NCBI GenBank assembly: GCA_943846665.1
Contig: OX044358.1
Location: 1,860,001-1,924,000 of the forward strand
DNA length: 64,000 nt
Direction: 5' to 3'
Source of the DNA: Arcticimaribacter sp002477625
GTDB taxonomy: Bacteria > Bacteroidota > Bacteroidia > Flavobacteriales > Flavobacteriaceae
Shown: in pieces, positions 40,626 to 48,840 of the stretch
Layout: every line of letters begins with the position of its first letter
Position numbering within the stretch: position 1 is the stretch's first letter
Notes under the pieces: model-generated
Database searches by the model: none
What the model saw: only the letters and a program-made list of their open reading frames with translations
What the model was told of the DNA's origin: nothing
Translations under genes and position numbers: made by a program

Positions 40626-42056
40626 ATGAAACAAATCAACAGATTATTACTTCTTTGCTTGGTAGTACTAGGAGTAGAAGGGGTTCAATCCCAATCGAAA
40701 TCAAAAACCAAAAAAGAAATCATAAAAACGGTTGATGCAAATGAAGCAGCAATGATCGAGGTAAGTGATGGAATATGGGAAGCTGCGGAAACATCCCTTC
40801 AAGAATTTAAATCTTCTGAATACCTAATGACATTTGCCGAAGAAAACGGCTTTACAGTAGAAAAAGGAGTTGCAGGAATTCCAACAGCTTTTACCGCAAC
40901 CTATGGAACCGGTAAGCCCGTAATAGGCATCCTTGGCGAATTTGATGCCAATGCTGGAATTTCTCAAAAGAAACAACCCACACGGGAATCGCGCGTTCCA
41001 GGAGGAGCAGGTCATGGCTGTGGTCACAACCTTTTTGGAACTGCTAGTTTAGGTGCGGCCATTGCAATTAAAGAGCAAATTGAAAAGGGAACCCTAAAAG
41101 GAACCATTGTTTTTTATGGTACTCCAGCAGAAGAAACCATTTTCGCAAAAGTATGGATGGCTCGCGCTGGCCTTTTTGATAAACTAGATGTTTGTATGGA
41201 CTGGCATCCTGGAGATGAGATTGAAGCGGTTACTCAAAGTAGTAAAGCCTTAGTTGATTTTAGAGTGAAATTTTATGGAAGTTCTTCCCATGCTTCTTCT
41301 GATCCATGGAATGGGAAAAGCGCGGTAGATGCTATGGAGTTATTTACAACAGGATTGAACTACTACAGAGAACACATCAAACCGACTGCCCGTATTCATT
41401 ACGATATTGAAAAAGCAGGGGATGTAGTAAATGTAGTTCCAGACTATGCTCAGATTTGGACTCGTTTGCGTGAAAACGATCGACCCAACGTTGATATTTT
41501 ATACGAACGTGCTAAAAAAATAGCGGAAGGTGCAGCATTAATGGCTGGGGTTCGTCATGAGATTCAATTGATTTCAGGAATTTACGAAATCCAAGTCAAC
41601 CGAACAGGAGCTGAGGTAATGCAGCGTAATCTCGAAACTTTAGGTCCAATTACCTATACTGAGGACGAAGTGCAGTATGCCAACACTATTTTAAAAGAAA
41701 CCGGAAAACCACTAAAAGGTCTTGATGGATTAATCCATCCGTTACGTCCCTCTCTTCCTGCTCAAGGAGGTTCTACTGATGTGGGCGACGTAAGTCAACT
41801 GGTTCCTACGATTCGAATGAGCGCAACGGTCGCTTCTAAAGGAGGCCCTTGGCATTCTTGGGCGGTAGTTGCCTGTACAGGAATGTCTATTGGGCATAAA
41901 GGAATGTTGTATGCTTCAAAAGCTTTAGGGATGACCATGGTCGATTTATTTACAAACCCAAAATTAGTGGATCAAGTAAAAGAAGATTTTAAGAACAACA
42001 GAACCAATCCTTCGTATGAACCTAGAATACCAGCAGGTCCACCACAATTAAACTAA
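40626..42056 (+). CDS. Exported M20-family amidohydrolase (AbgB-like)
   Basis: A 476-residue metallopeptidase-fold amidohydrolase with a signal peptide (residues 1-22, cleaved after GVQSQ). Metal-binding regions are GGAGHGCGHNLFGTA, AEETIFAKVWMARAG and the late PWHSWAVVACTGMSIGHKG. The dimerisation domain includes GSSSHASSDPWNGKSAVDA. The overall pattern, including 'STDVGDVSQLVPT', matches AbgB, the p-aminobenzoyl-glutamate hydrolase subunit, and related secreted aminoacyl/amidohydrolases. It would release an amino acid from an N-acyl conjugate in the periplasm. A co-directional M24 peptidase follows at 8 bp, suggesting a two-gene scavenging operon. Confidence 0.9.
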   Translation: MKQINRLLLLCLVVLGVEGVQSQSKSKTKKEIIKTVDANEAAMIEVSDGIWEAAETSLQEFKSSEYLMTFAEENGFTVEKGVAGIPTAFTATYGTGKPVIGILGEFDANAGISQKKQPTRESRVPGGAGHGCGHNLFGTASLGAAIAIKEQIEKGTLKGTIVFYGTPAEETIFAKVWMARAGLFDKLDVCMDWHPGDEIEAVTQSSKALVDFRVKFYGSSSHASSDPWNGKSAVDAMELFTTGLNYYREHIKPTARIHYDIEKAGDVVNVVPDYAQIWTRLRENDRPNVDILYERAKKIAEGAALMAGVRHEIQLISGIYEIQVNRTGAEVMQRNLETLGPITYTEDEVQYANTILKETGKPLKGLDGLIHPLRPSLPAQGGSTDVGDVSQLVPTIRMSATVASKGGPWHSWAVVACTGMSIGHKGMLYASKALGMTMVDLFTNPKLVDQVKEDFKNNRTNPSYEPRIPAGPPQLN

Positions 42057-42064
42057 TTTGTCCG

Positions 42065-43372
42065 ATGAAGAAAGTTATATATCTATTTCTGCTTCTGCCG
42101 CTTTTGGCTTTGGGACAGCAAATCCTTTCTCTTAAAGAGCGAGCACTGTTAATTGATGAAATTCAAAAAGACCGTTTCGACAATTTATTACCTAAGTTGA
42201 TGGAAGATACCGGAATTGATCTTTGGGTTTTGATAACACGGGAGTACAACGAAGACCCGGTTATTAAAACACTATTGCCTCCAACTTGGCTCAACGCTCG
42301 GCGTCAAACGATCCTCGTTTTTTCGAAGAATAAAGATTCGGAAGGGATAACTTCTGCAGCGATTACTCGTTATCCTTTTGGGAAGTTGATCCCCTCTATA
42401 TGGAATAAGGAGAAGCAACCCAATCAATGGCAGGCGTTGGCTGATTATATCGTTTCAAAAAACCCAAAAAACATTGGAATCAATACCTCTAAGTCCTTTG
42501 CTTTAGCCGATGGTTTAGTCAAAACAGACTATGATGCACTGATGCAAGTTTTACCAGAAGCCTATAAAAGTAAAGTGGTTTCTGCCGAACAACTTGCAAT
42601 TGGCTGGATCGAAACACGTACAGCCAAAGAGATGGTGCTTTATGAAGACCTCGTAGCAATAACCCATCAGATTATAGCCGAAGCCTTTTCTTCGAAAGTA
42701 ATAACAGCTGGTAAAACAACTACCGATGAGGTGGTATGGTGGTTGCGAGAAAAAGTTTTAAGCCTTGGGTTGGATACTTGGTTTCATCCTACGGTTGATG
42801 TACAGCGTGCCAACGAAAGTGATTTATATGCCTTCGACAGCAAATCTAAATTTGACATTATACAGCCAGGGGATTTAGTGCATTGCGATTTTGGGATTAG
42901 CTATTTATCGCTCAATACCGATTGCCAAGAACTTGCCTATGTTTTGAAGCCCGGTGAAAAACAAGCTCCAGATTTTTTAGTTGATGCATTGGCACAAGGG
43001 AATCGAGTTCAAGATATTTTTACAAATAATTTCAAAGCCGGAGTTTCAGGAAATGTAATTTTAAAAAAATCATTAGAAGCGGGACGAGCAGAAGGACTTC
43101 GACCACAGATATATACCCACCCTTTGGGAACCTTTGGGCATTCTGCTGGAACAACACTTGGTATGTGGGACTCGCAAAATGGAGTAGCTGTAAATGGAGA
43201 TTACCCCTTGCACCTGAATACTGCTTACGCCATTGAATTGAATACGAGTGTATACATTGATGAATGGAAGAAAGACATCCGAATAATGTTGGAGGAGGCT
43301 GGTTTTTTTGGCTCAGATGGGTTCCGTTATATCAACAAAAGGCAAGAAAAATTACTTTTAATCGGTAATTAA
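42065..43372 (+). CDS. Exported M24-family Xaa-Pro-peptidase-like protein
   Basis: A 435-residue protein with a signal peptide (MKKVIYLFLLLPLLALGQQ). It has the creatinase-like N-terminal domain and a pita-bread domain: GDLVHCDFGISYLSLNTDCQELAYVL supplies two Asp ligands, HPLGTFGHSAGTTLGMWD the His, and YAIELNTSV and MLEEAGFF the two Glu ligands. All five metal ligands therefore appear to be present. It would cleave proline-containing peptides outside the cytoplasm. It is co-transcribed with the M20 enzyme. The sequence around the second Asp (NTDCQ) differs from standard PepP, so the exact specificity is open. Confidence 0.88.
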   Translation: MKKVIYLFLLLPLLALGQQILSLKERALLIDEIQKDRFDNLLPKLMEDTGIDLWVLITREYNEDPVIKTLLPPTWLNARRQTILVFSKNKDSEGITSAAITRYPFGKLIPSIWNKEKQPNQWQALADYIVSKNPKNIGINTSKSFALADGLVKTDYDALMQVLPEAYKSKVVSAEQLAIGWIETRTAKEMVLYEDLVAITHQIIAEAFSSKVITAGKTTTDEVVWWLREKVLSLGLDTWFHPTVDVQRANESDLYAFDSKSKFDIIQPGDLVHCDFGISYLSLNTDCQELAYVLKPGEKQAPDFLVDALAQGNRVQDIFTNNFKAGVSGNVILKKSLEAGRAEGLRPQIYTHPLGTFGHSAGTTLGMWDSQNGVAVNGDYPLHLNTAYAIELNTSVYIDEWKKDIRIMLEEAGFFGSDGFRYINKRQEKLLLIGN

Positions 43373-43400
43373 AAAAGAATTACGCTTTCAGTAGCATCTT

Positions 43401-43541
43401 ATGGAAAAAGTATTGAATTATTACTTACTTTTGTCCCGCAGGGCTTCACACCCTGGCGTCATTAAAAGGGTAGTTGGGCTATGGTTGGCTTTTCCTATCC
43501 TTTTTTTCTTTATTAACAAATGGATACATGTCTACAAATAA
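43401..43541 (+). CDS. Small membrane protein, 46 residues
   Basis: An ATG at 43401 opens a 46-codon frame: MEKVLNYYLLLSRRASHPGV, then a single hydrophobic helix (about residues 26-39: GLWLAFPILFFFIN) and a short basic end WIHVYK. Positive charges (RR, KR) before the helix suggest an inner-membrane protein with its N-terminus in the cytoplasm. Its stop codon overlaps the ATG of the following gene by 14 bp, a coupling layout that supports it being real. I do not recognise the family. Confidence 0.6.
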   Translation: MEKVLNYYLLLSRRASHPGVIKRVVGLWLAFPILFFFINKWIHVYK

Positions 43542-43953
43542 ATTACACCTCCGCATAGCATCACTTTTTGAATTACAAAAAAAGGGGGTAGTGCTGAACT
43601 TAGATCAGGAATTTTTGATTGCAGCAGTTCTTGAGAATCAAGATGAAAAGCTTGCTGAGATTAGCAAAAAAGCCTATGCTTTGGCCGATGGCTTTACCTT
43701 TAAGATACTGACTTATACTTGGGATTATCTCCGAGATTCTCTTGGGAAAGGTTATGATACTGCATTTTCAACTCGGGTTGAAGATATGATTATTGATCGC
43801 TTCGACGGAGATTACGAAATGGCCTATCTTGCTGAAGAAGAGGTAGAGGACGAAATGGACATTCAAATCAATAATCAATCGGGAGTTTTGTATGATGCCT
43901 ATAAAAAAGAATTGGTTAAAATTCTAACCCATTATTTCAATCAACCCGACTAA
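43528..43953 (+). CDS. Conserved hypothetical protein, 141 residues
   Basis: The start is set at MSTNKLHLRIASLFELQKKG (43528). A longer frame reaches back to 43474, but that part reads through the small membrane-protein gene in another frame. The product is acidic, mostly helical, without signal or membrane segment, and has a strongly acidic patch (LAEEEVEDEMD) near residues 105-117. Charged-helix segments such as ISKKAYALADGF and KILTYTWDYLRDSLGKGYD are visible, but no motif is recognised. It is followed 14 bp later by a basic-tailed small protein in the same direction. Function unknown. Confidence 0.7.
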   Translation: MSTNKLHLRIASLFELQKKGVVLNLDQEFLIAAVLENQDEKLAEISKKAYALADGFTFKILTYTWDYLRDSLGKGYDTAFSTRVEDMIIDRFDGDYEMAYLAEEEVEDEMDIQINNQSGVLYDAYKKELVKILTHYFNQPD

Positions 43954-43967
43954 AATACACCTGATTC

Positions 43968-44339
43968 ATGAGCAACTCAAAAGGAATTACAGGAAAAGCA
44001 GTCAAGAAAATTCTTAAGCAAGAAGCGTTTTTAATTAATGAAATGCCCATTGCAGTTTTTGAACATGACGATTATGGATCTATTGTTCGTGGTTTTAATA
44101 TCAAGGAGAATAAACCCGATCATATTTTTTTGGAGCTTCCAGCTCCAGAAGAAGAAATACTTCGTTTTCTTAAGATGCACTATCACAATCAGTTGAACGA
44201 CGCTTCTAAAAAGAAGAAAAAAGACCCTAAACAGGTGAAGATAAAACCGCAAGAACGAAAAGCAAAAGATGCTGAACGTTTAAAGGAAGAGCGCCATAAG
44301 AATAAGCACCACAGTAAGAAGGTCAGAAAGAAGCATTAG
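43968..44339 (+). CDS. Hypothetical protein with lysine-rich tail, 123 residues
   Basis: A 123-residue protein. The first 75 residues form a compact, mixed-charge domain (KAVKKILKQEAFLINEMPIA, then FLELPAPEEEILRFLKMHY). The last 45 residues are highly basic and probably disordered (KKKKKDP, KERKAKDAERLKEERHKNK type sequence ending KKVRKKH). Such tails usually mean contact with nucleic acid or ribosomes. No known domain is recognised. It follows the preceding hypothetical gene in the same direction at 14 bp and converges on the Gre-like gene. Confidence 0.7.
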   Translation: MSNSKGITGKAVKKILKQEAFLINEMPIAVFEHDDYGSIVRGFNIKENKPDHIFLELPAPEEEILRFLKMHYHNQLNDASKKKKKDPKQVKIKPQERKAKDAERLKEERHKNKHHSKKVRKKH

Positions 44340-44345
44340 CAAGAA

Positions 44346-44792
44346 TTAATGAACTGCGGTAATCGTACTTGTGATTGCATTGAAAACCAGCTGGTCTCCA
44401 ACTTTTTTTCCAAGAAGTTGAGTTCCAACTGGGCTTTGAGGTGAAATGCAATGAAATAGGGTTGATTTAATGGTGCAACTATCGGTAGCTATCGCAATAT
44501 AATAGTTAGCCTTGTTTGTTTGTACAGCAGATCCAAAGCGAACTATTCCAGAGCTTTTATACTGCTTCAATTGGTGAAGTGTCGCTCGATTTTTTTCAGC
44601 TTTTTTGATTTGCTCCCCAAGTTTTTCTCGCTCTAACTGAATCATTGCTCGTCCAGTTTCATGTTTATCTCCAGCACTGCTCTTACTTTCAGATTCCAAT
44701 GCTAGTGCAATTTCAGCTTTCCGAATTTCGAGAACCTCTAGGGATTGAGCTAACTTTTTTATACAATGATTGTAGAGTAATTTTAGAGGCAT
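44346..44792 (-). CDS. GreA/GreB-family protein
   Basis: A 148-residue protein. The N-terminal half is a helical coiled-coil hairpin (about residues 10-75, including KSSAGDKHETGRAMIQLEREK). The C-terminal half is the FKBP-like Gre domain, shown by FHCISPQSPVGTQLLGKKVGDQLVFN, the counterpart of the 'ISPxSPlGxALLGkkvGD' signature. Gre factors bind RNA polymerase and rescue backtracked complexes. This short relative keeps acidic residues near the coil tip (GDKHETGR), but whether they can stimulate transcript cleavage is unclear. It is divergent in type from housekeeping GreA, which is usually about 158 residues. Confidence 0.8.
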   Translation of the reverse strand: MPLKLLYNHCIKKLAQSLEVLEIRKAEIALALESESKSSAGDKHETGRAMIQLEREKLGEQIKKAEKNRATLHQLKQYKSSGIVRFGSAVQTNKANYYIAIATDSCTIKSTLFHCISPQSPVGTQLLGKKVGDQLVFNAITSTITAVH

Positions 44793-44811
44793 AGATAGGT
44801 GTTGGTGACAC

Positions 44812-45276
44812 TTAGGTCATTTCCCCTTCACCGTTTAGAATCCATGCAAAGTTGATCTGAGGATAAGCCTTGTCAATTTGATAGGCTAATTTAGCAGAAA
44901 TATTATTACGCCCACTCAATATCGCATTAATTTGATTCGCATTAGAAAAGCCTAGCGACCTACTGAATTCAAGTTTTGATTTCTGTGTAAAATCCAAAAG
45001 CATTGAAATGCGATCAACACATTCAATATTAGTCGGGGACTTGGTTTCTTTATCGAATTTATGAAAAAAATTAATGATGGATACATCATGAATTTTAAGA
45101 ATTCGATCAAGACTTTTAAGGGTAAAATTTGTCCCTTTTTCCATTTTAAAATATTGTATTTTACTGAGCTTGTTTTTGTCAGCAAAAACCTCATAGCTTG
45201 AAAAGCCAGCTAAGAGCCTCATGCTTTTTAGCTCGGCTCCAATCTTTTGATGAAGTTCATTCAATTCAATACCCAT
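44812..45276 (-). CDS. Double helix-turn-helix transcriptional regulator
   Basis: A 154-residue DNA-binding protein. Residues about 8-70 are an XRE-like HTH (ELKSMRLLAGFSSYEVFADK, LSKIQYFKMEKGTNFTLKSLDRILK). Residues about 85-152 form a second HTH (RISMLLDFTQKSKLEFSRSLGF, INAILSGRNNISAKLAYQI) ending in FAWILNGEGEMT, the typical tail of Bacteroidota phage-repressor-like proteins. Two HTHs in one chain could bind phased direct repeats. The gap to the divergent paralogue pair holds three TTTAAATA units exactly 22 bp apart, a plausible target. A regulator of those genes and of itself is inferred. Confidence 0.8.
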   Translation of the reverse strand: MGIELNELHQKIGAELKSMRLLAGFSSYEVFADKNKLSKIQYFKMEKGTNFTLKSLDRILKIHDVSIINFFHKFDKETKSPTNIECVDRISMLLDFTQKSKLEFSRSLGFSNANQINAILSGRNNISAKLAYQIDKAYPQINFAWILNGEGEMT

Positions 45277-45304
45277 AATGATTAATCAAATTATGTTAAA
45301 CATA

Positions 45305-45400
45305 GTAAATAATATCTTTTTAATTAGATAAAATTATATATTTAAATATGGTAAATAATGTATTTAAATAGTATTAATACAGTGTTTAAATAGTATTAAT
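45305..45400. repeat. Phased direct repeats in the divergent regulatory region
   Basis: TTTAAATA occurs at 45341-45348, 45363-45370 and 45385-45392, exactly 22 bp apart (two helical turns). The last two are part of a 16-bp direct repeat TTTAAATAGTATTAAT (45363-45378 and 45385-45400). A second pair, GTAAATAAT, occurs at 45305-45313 and 45351-45359. The repeats lie between an HTH regulator gene and the first paralogue. Confidence 0.7.
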
Positions 45401-45463
45401 TTTTTTAAAATAATATAAATATACAACATATTTGGTGTATTCGTTTCAAAAATAAATTAAACA

Positions 45464-45837
45464 ATGAAAGAAGGTAAAGACAAGCAGGTTTATTTTATCG
45501 ATGACTTCTCGCCTGAAGAAATGAAATACAAATCGATAATAGCCATTTCTGTCCTAGAAGATTACGTTTTGATGGTCGATGTCTGTAACTGGGTAAATGA
45601 ACTCATCAACACTTCCAATTCAAAGAAAGACGCTTTTTGGGATGTTGAAAATAAGATTAACGGAATTAAAACGCTATTTTTTATGGGTCATATAGTTCGA
45701 GAAGATCATCAAGAAATTTTGAACACATTGCCTATGACATTGCAATGGATACTGTTGGTGGTGATAAGAACGAACGTGCTTTGAAAATCCAAGTAGCCTT
45801 ACGTGACAAATTTCGCGAGTTTAAAACTGATTTATAA
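45464..45837 (+). pseudogene. First of two tandem paralogues of unknown function (frameshifted)
   Basis: The intact frame from 45464 ends early at 45784, with an unrelated tail after DHQEIL. In the neighbouring frame the sequence continues EHIAYDIAMDTVGGDKNERA and on to FREFKTDL with a stop at 45837, matching the paralogue at 45890 along its whole length (HQEILEDIAYTIAVNTIGGN ... SSLRADL). A single missing base in the TTTT run near 45716-45721 explains the break. The restored protein has 124 residues, is helical and soluble, and contains LMVDVCNWVNELINTS and ENKINGI. The family is not recognised. It faces the double-HTH regulator. Confidence 0.75.
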
Positions 45838-45889
45838 AGCGTAACAGACTCTTTTTAAAAACTAATTTTAAATACCTTTTTTAATTTAA

Positions 45890-46267
45890 ATGCGGATGAA
45901 AAATACTAGAAAAACTGTTTTCTATTCCAAAGAATATTCTGATCCTGAACTGAAACATTGGAATGACATGGCTATGTCGATTCTTGTAGATTATGTCTTG
46001 ATGATTGATGTGTGTAACTGGGTCAACAAATTGATAAATACATCGAATGCCCACAAAGATGCCTTCTGGAGTTTTGAGAATAAAATTAACGGAATTCAGA
46101 TACTATTTCATATTGGCGGAATAGAGCGGCTAGATCATCAAGAAATACTAGAAGATATTGCGTATACTATTGCGGTAAATACCATTGGTGGAAATAAAAG
46201 CGAACGTGCATTAAAAATTAAAGATACTTTTCTTAAAAAATTATCATCCCTTCGAGCGGATCTGTAA
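45890..46267 (+). CDS. Second tandem paralogue of unknown function
   Basis: A 125-residue soluble, helical protein, closely similar over its length to the restored upstream paralogue (shared core DYVLMIDVCNWVNKLINTSN, AFW..ENKINGI, DHQEIL). It is intact. No signal, membrane segment or known catalytic motif is visible. The conserved Cys, Trp and His (VCNW, DHQE) are the most likely functional residues. The tandem layout behind a divergent HTH regulator suggests regulated expression. Function unknown; recent duplication is clear. Confidence 0.75.
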   Translation: MRMKNTRKTVFYSKEYSDPELKHWNDMAMSILVDYVLMIDVCNWVNKLINTSNAHKDAFWSFENKINGIQILFHIGGIERLDHQEILEDIAYTIAVNTIGGNKSERALKIKDTFLKKLSSLRADL

Positions 46268-46313
46268 AAAGATCAACGCTCAAAGAAATTAATTTTTCGA
46301 CTATTTTGTGTTA

Positions 46314-46730
46314 CTAACAGTTCTTGGTGCTGTTATAGCTAACGTTAGTTGTTATGGGGATTGTTCTCGACCTTATTTTATTTTTTGATTGTACTTCAAT
46401 TTCATCTAATTTTATTCGAATTTTATTCAATAAAAATTGATCAAAATAAGGGTCATTGTTCCACCAAAACAATTCTTCAATATATTCGAATTTTTCAACC
46501 CCTTCGATGCGGCTTGTTGCATCTATTAGAATATAATTATCTTCTTCAAAAAAGGTTAAATTCAATTGATCATAACCATATTCTATGAACACCGCTTCAA
46601 TTCGGGAGTGTCGTTCTGTATCTGTGATTGTTTTACTCTGCTTAGCTGAGGTCTTGTTTTGTGACGGTTCAGGTTCTTGTAGGTTGCAAGAGAAGCACAT
46701 AGTCAAAAAAATAAGGGCGATTTTTTTCAT
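46314..46730 (-). CDS. Small putative lipoprotein
   Basis: A 138-residue protein with a lipoprotein signal (MKKIALIFLTMCFSC, lipobox ending in Cys15, followed by Asn-Leu-Gln). A Ser/Lys/Gln-rich linker (residues 18-37) leads to a small folded domain with aromatic-rich LFWWNNDPYFDQFLL. It is probably exported and lipid-anchored. No family is recognised. It stands alone between the paralogue pair and the GMC oxidoreductase gene, converging on the former. Confidence 0.65.
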   Translation of the reverse strand: MKKIALIFLTMCFSCNLQEPEPSQNKTSAKQSKTITDTERHSRIEAVFIEYGYDQLNLTFFEEDNYILIDATSRIEGVEKFEYIEELFWWNNDPYFDQFLLNKIRIKLDEIEVQSKNKIRSRTIPITTNVSYNSTKNC

Positions 46731-46893
46731 AGTACTAATTTAATAAAAACTTGCAGCATACCTAGGGTGTGTTTCAGCACCCTCTTATTTTAGGACTTAT
46801 ATAAAGTATCCAATTGAAACAGATCTCAAATGAAAATAAAGGTTTAATTTAGTGATGATAGTGTCCCCATTGTATTAAATAAACTAACTAGTT

Positions 46894-48516
46894 ATGGGTC
46901 AATCATACGATTACATCATCATTGGAGCTGGATCTGCTGGCTGTGTCCTGGCAAATCGATTGTCAGAAAACCCAAAGAACAGGGTACTGTTGTTAGAAGC
47001 AGGAGGTCCTGACACCAACCTGAATATTCATATTCCTGGAGCGTATTTGAAGGTTCACAAGAGCAAGGAAGATTGGGGGTTTTGGACCGAAGAACAAGCT
47101 GAGGCTTTGAATCGAAAAATCTATTTACCCAGAGGTAAAACCCTTGGGGGTAGTAGTTCTACCAATGCCATGGCTTATGTGCGAGGCAATGCTGCTGATT
47201 ACGATGGCTGGGCAGCACTTGGAAACTCTGGATGGAGTTTTGAAGAGGTCTTGCCCTATTTCAAGCGTTCAGAGAACCACGCCCAAGTAGATGAGATGGA
47301 TGAAAACTATCATGGGAGTTCAGGAGAATTGGGGGTAAGCTTACCCACCCGATTCAAAACTCCTTTTGTCTCTGATTTTATCGCTGCCTGTGCAGCGGTT
47401 GGCATCCCAACTACAACCGATTATAATGGAGCAAAGCAAGAAGGGGCATCTGTTGTTCAAAGCACAATCCAGGAGGGTAAACGTGCGAGTGGTGCAACTG
47501 CTTTTTTAAAACCCATTTTAAAACGTTCCAACCTAACCACCATTACACATGCTCAGGTTGATCAACTGATTTTAGAGGGAAAAAAAACAGTAGGCGTGCA
47601 GTTCACCAAAAATAAAAAAGTAGTACAAGTACATGCGCAAAAAGAAGTTATTCTCTCCGCAGGAGCTTTTCAATCACCTCAGCTATTAATGCTTTCTGGA
47701 ATTGGTGATGCCATTGAATTGAAAGAGCACGGGATCGACTGCCTCCATGAATTGAAAGGAGTTGGAAAAAATCTTCAAGATCATTTGTTTTTCCCCATTT
47801 GTGAACAGGCCAAAACTCAAGAGGGAGTCAATCATAATATTGCACCCTTGCAGCAACTCAAAGCAGCTTGGAATTATTTTGTTCATAAAAAAGGTGTTTT
47901 CAATAATGGCCCTTTGGAGGGTATGGCCTTTTTTGATATCGATCAGAATGGCGGAAAAGTGAATTTTCAACTCCATTTTTCACCCATGTGGCTGGGGAAA
48001 GAGTACGGATATGACGCCTATGATTTGAATACCTTTCCACGTTCCGACGGCTTTACCGTTTTTCCTACGCTTTTGCATCCAAAAAGTCGTGGCACCGTAA
48101 GCCTTTCATCTGCCGATCCAAAAGCAGCTCCTGTAATTCAACCCAACTTTTTAAAAGAGAAAGAAGATTTGGAACAGTTGGTCAAGGGTGGAAAATTGGT
48201 TTTTAAAATAATGGAACAACAAGCTCTGAAAAAACGCAGTCAAGCAAATGGTATTCCATTGAACAGGAACTCAGAAGATGCTCTTGTTGACCACATCAAA
48301 AAAACAGTAGAAACGGTGTATCACCCTGTTGGAACCTGTAAAATGGGGAATGATCCTATGGCAGTTGTAGATTCTGCTCTGAAAGTGCATGGAATTGAAA
48401 ACCTTCGGGTTGTAGACGCATCCATTATGCCGAAGATTGTTTCTGGAAACACAAATGCTCCGGTGTATATGATAGCAGAAAAAGCTGCAGATATGATTTT
48501 AAATACTACTCAATAG
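46894..48516 (+). CDS. GMC-family FAD oxidoreductase (choline-dehydrogenase-like)
   Basis: A 540-residue flavoprotein. The FAD-binding Rossmann motif YDYIIIGAGSAGCVLANRLS is at the N-terminus. The GMC signatures follow: PRGKTLGGSSSTNAMAYVRG and ILSAGAFQSPQLLMLSGIG. The active-site His is in the terminal YHPVGTCKMG, and a second polar residue pair is in SGNTNAPVYMIAEKAADMI. Such enzymes oxidise primary or secondary alcohols to aldehydes or ketones. BetA-like choline use is possible, but no betB, transporter or regulator is adjacent, so an alcohol dehydrogenase of unknown substrate is safer. There is no signal peptide. Confidence 0.93.
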   Translation: MGQSYDYIIIGAGSAGCVLANRLSENPKNRVLLLEAGGPDTNLNIHIPGAYLKVHKSKEDWGFWTEEQAEALNRKIYLPRGKTLGGSSSTNAMAYVRGNAADYDGWAALGNSGWSFEEVLPYFKRSENHAQVDEMDENYHGSSGELGVSLPTRFKTPFVSDFIAACAAVGIPTTTDYNGAKQEGASVVQSTIQEGKRASGATAFLKPILKRSNLTTITHAQVDQLILEGKKTVGVQFTKNKKVVQVHAQKEVILSAGAFQSPQLLMLSGIGDAIELKEHGIDCLHELKGVGKNLQDHLFFPICEQAKTQEGVNHNIAPLQQLKAAWNYFVHKKGVFNNGPLEGMAFFDIDQNGGKVNFQLHFSPMWLGKEYGYDAYDLNTFPRSDGFTVFPTLLHPKSRGTVSLSSADPKAAPVIQPNFLKEKEDLEQLVKGGKLVFKIMEQQALKKRSQANGIPLNRNSEDALVDHIKKTVETVYHPVGTCKMGNDPMAVVDSALKVHGIENLRVVDASIMPKIVSGNTNAPVYMIAEKAADMILNTTQ

Positions 48517-48530
48517 CCCCTCTTACTGGG

Positions 48531-48638
48531 TTATTGCTCCACTGCGTAAGTCCCAGATTCTTTAGTTGATTTCATTGCAAAAACACTGTAGATGGTTGCG
48601 ATACCATCAACCACAGATAGTTTTTCTAAAAATATCTG
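48531..48638 (-). pseudogene. Probable Lrp/AsnC-family C-terminal remnant
   Basis: On the minus strand a 35-codon frame ends in a stop at 48531-48533 and reads FLEKLSVVDGIATIYSVF then AMKSTKESGTYAVEQ. This follows the pattern of the last helix and strand of Lrp/AsnC ligand-binding domains ('F..KLS....I....S.F.MK..K...'). No start codon, HTH domain or continuous upstream frame is present, so it would be a decayed or deleted gene. The call rests on a short stretch and could be chance. Confidence 0.4.
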
Positions 48639-48775
48639 ATGCAATAAGGTAAGTAGCAATTTGCTACCGACGAGGTGACCCACAACATTTGTATGTCAAA
48701 TGTAACCAAAGAAAAATTGATGAATTTATAGTTGATGTGCGTCTTGAAAAAGGGATTGTATAGCTGATGCTTTCT
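48639..48775. other. Intergenic sequence before the ssrA terminator
   Basis: Sequence between the Lrp-like remnant and the tmRNA terminator, part of the 324-bp gap after the GMC gene. No coherent frame or RNA structure could be recognised. It may be more of the decayed gene. Confidence 0.4.
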
Positions 48776-48780
48776 CAAAA

Positions 48781-48810
48781 AAAAACCACCCAAGAGAACT
48801 TGGGTAGTTT
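48781..48810 (-). terminator. Terminator of ssrA
   Basis: AAAACCACCCAAG (48781-48793) pairs with CTTGGGTAGTTTT (48798-48810) with one G-U position. A run of A residues at 48777-48784 becomes the T run on the minus strand. It lies 31 bp past the mature tmRNA 3' end. Confidence 0.8.
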
Positions 48811-48840
48811 TTATATATGCAGTTGTACTGCAAATAATAG

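Noticed and set aside
46764..46783. AGGGTG...CACCCT hairpin upstream of the GMC gene as a terminator or riboswitch
   Set aside because: Only a 6-bp stem with an 8-nt loop, no T run directly after it and no recognisable aptamer.
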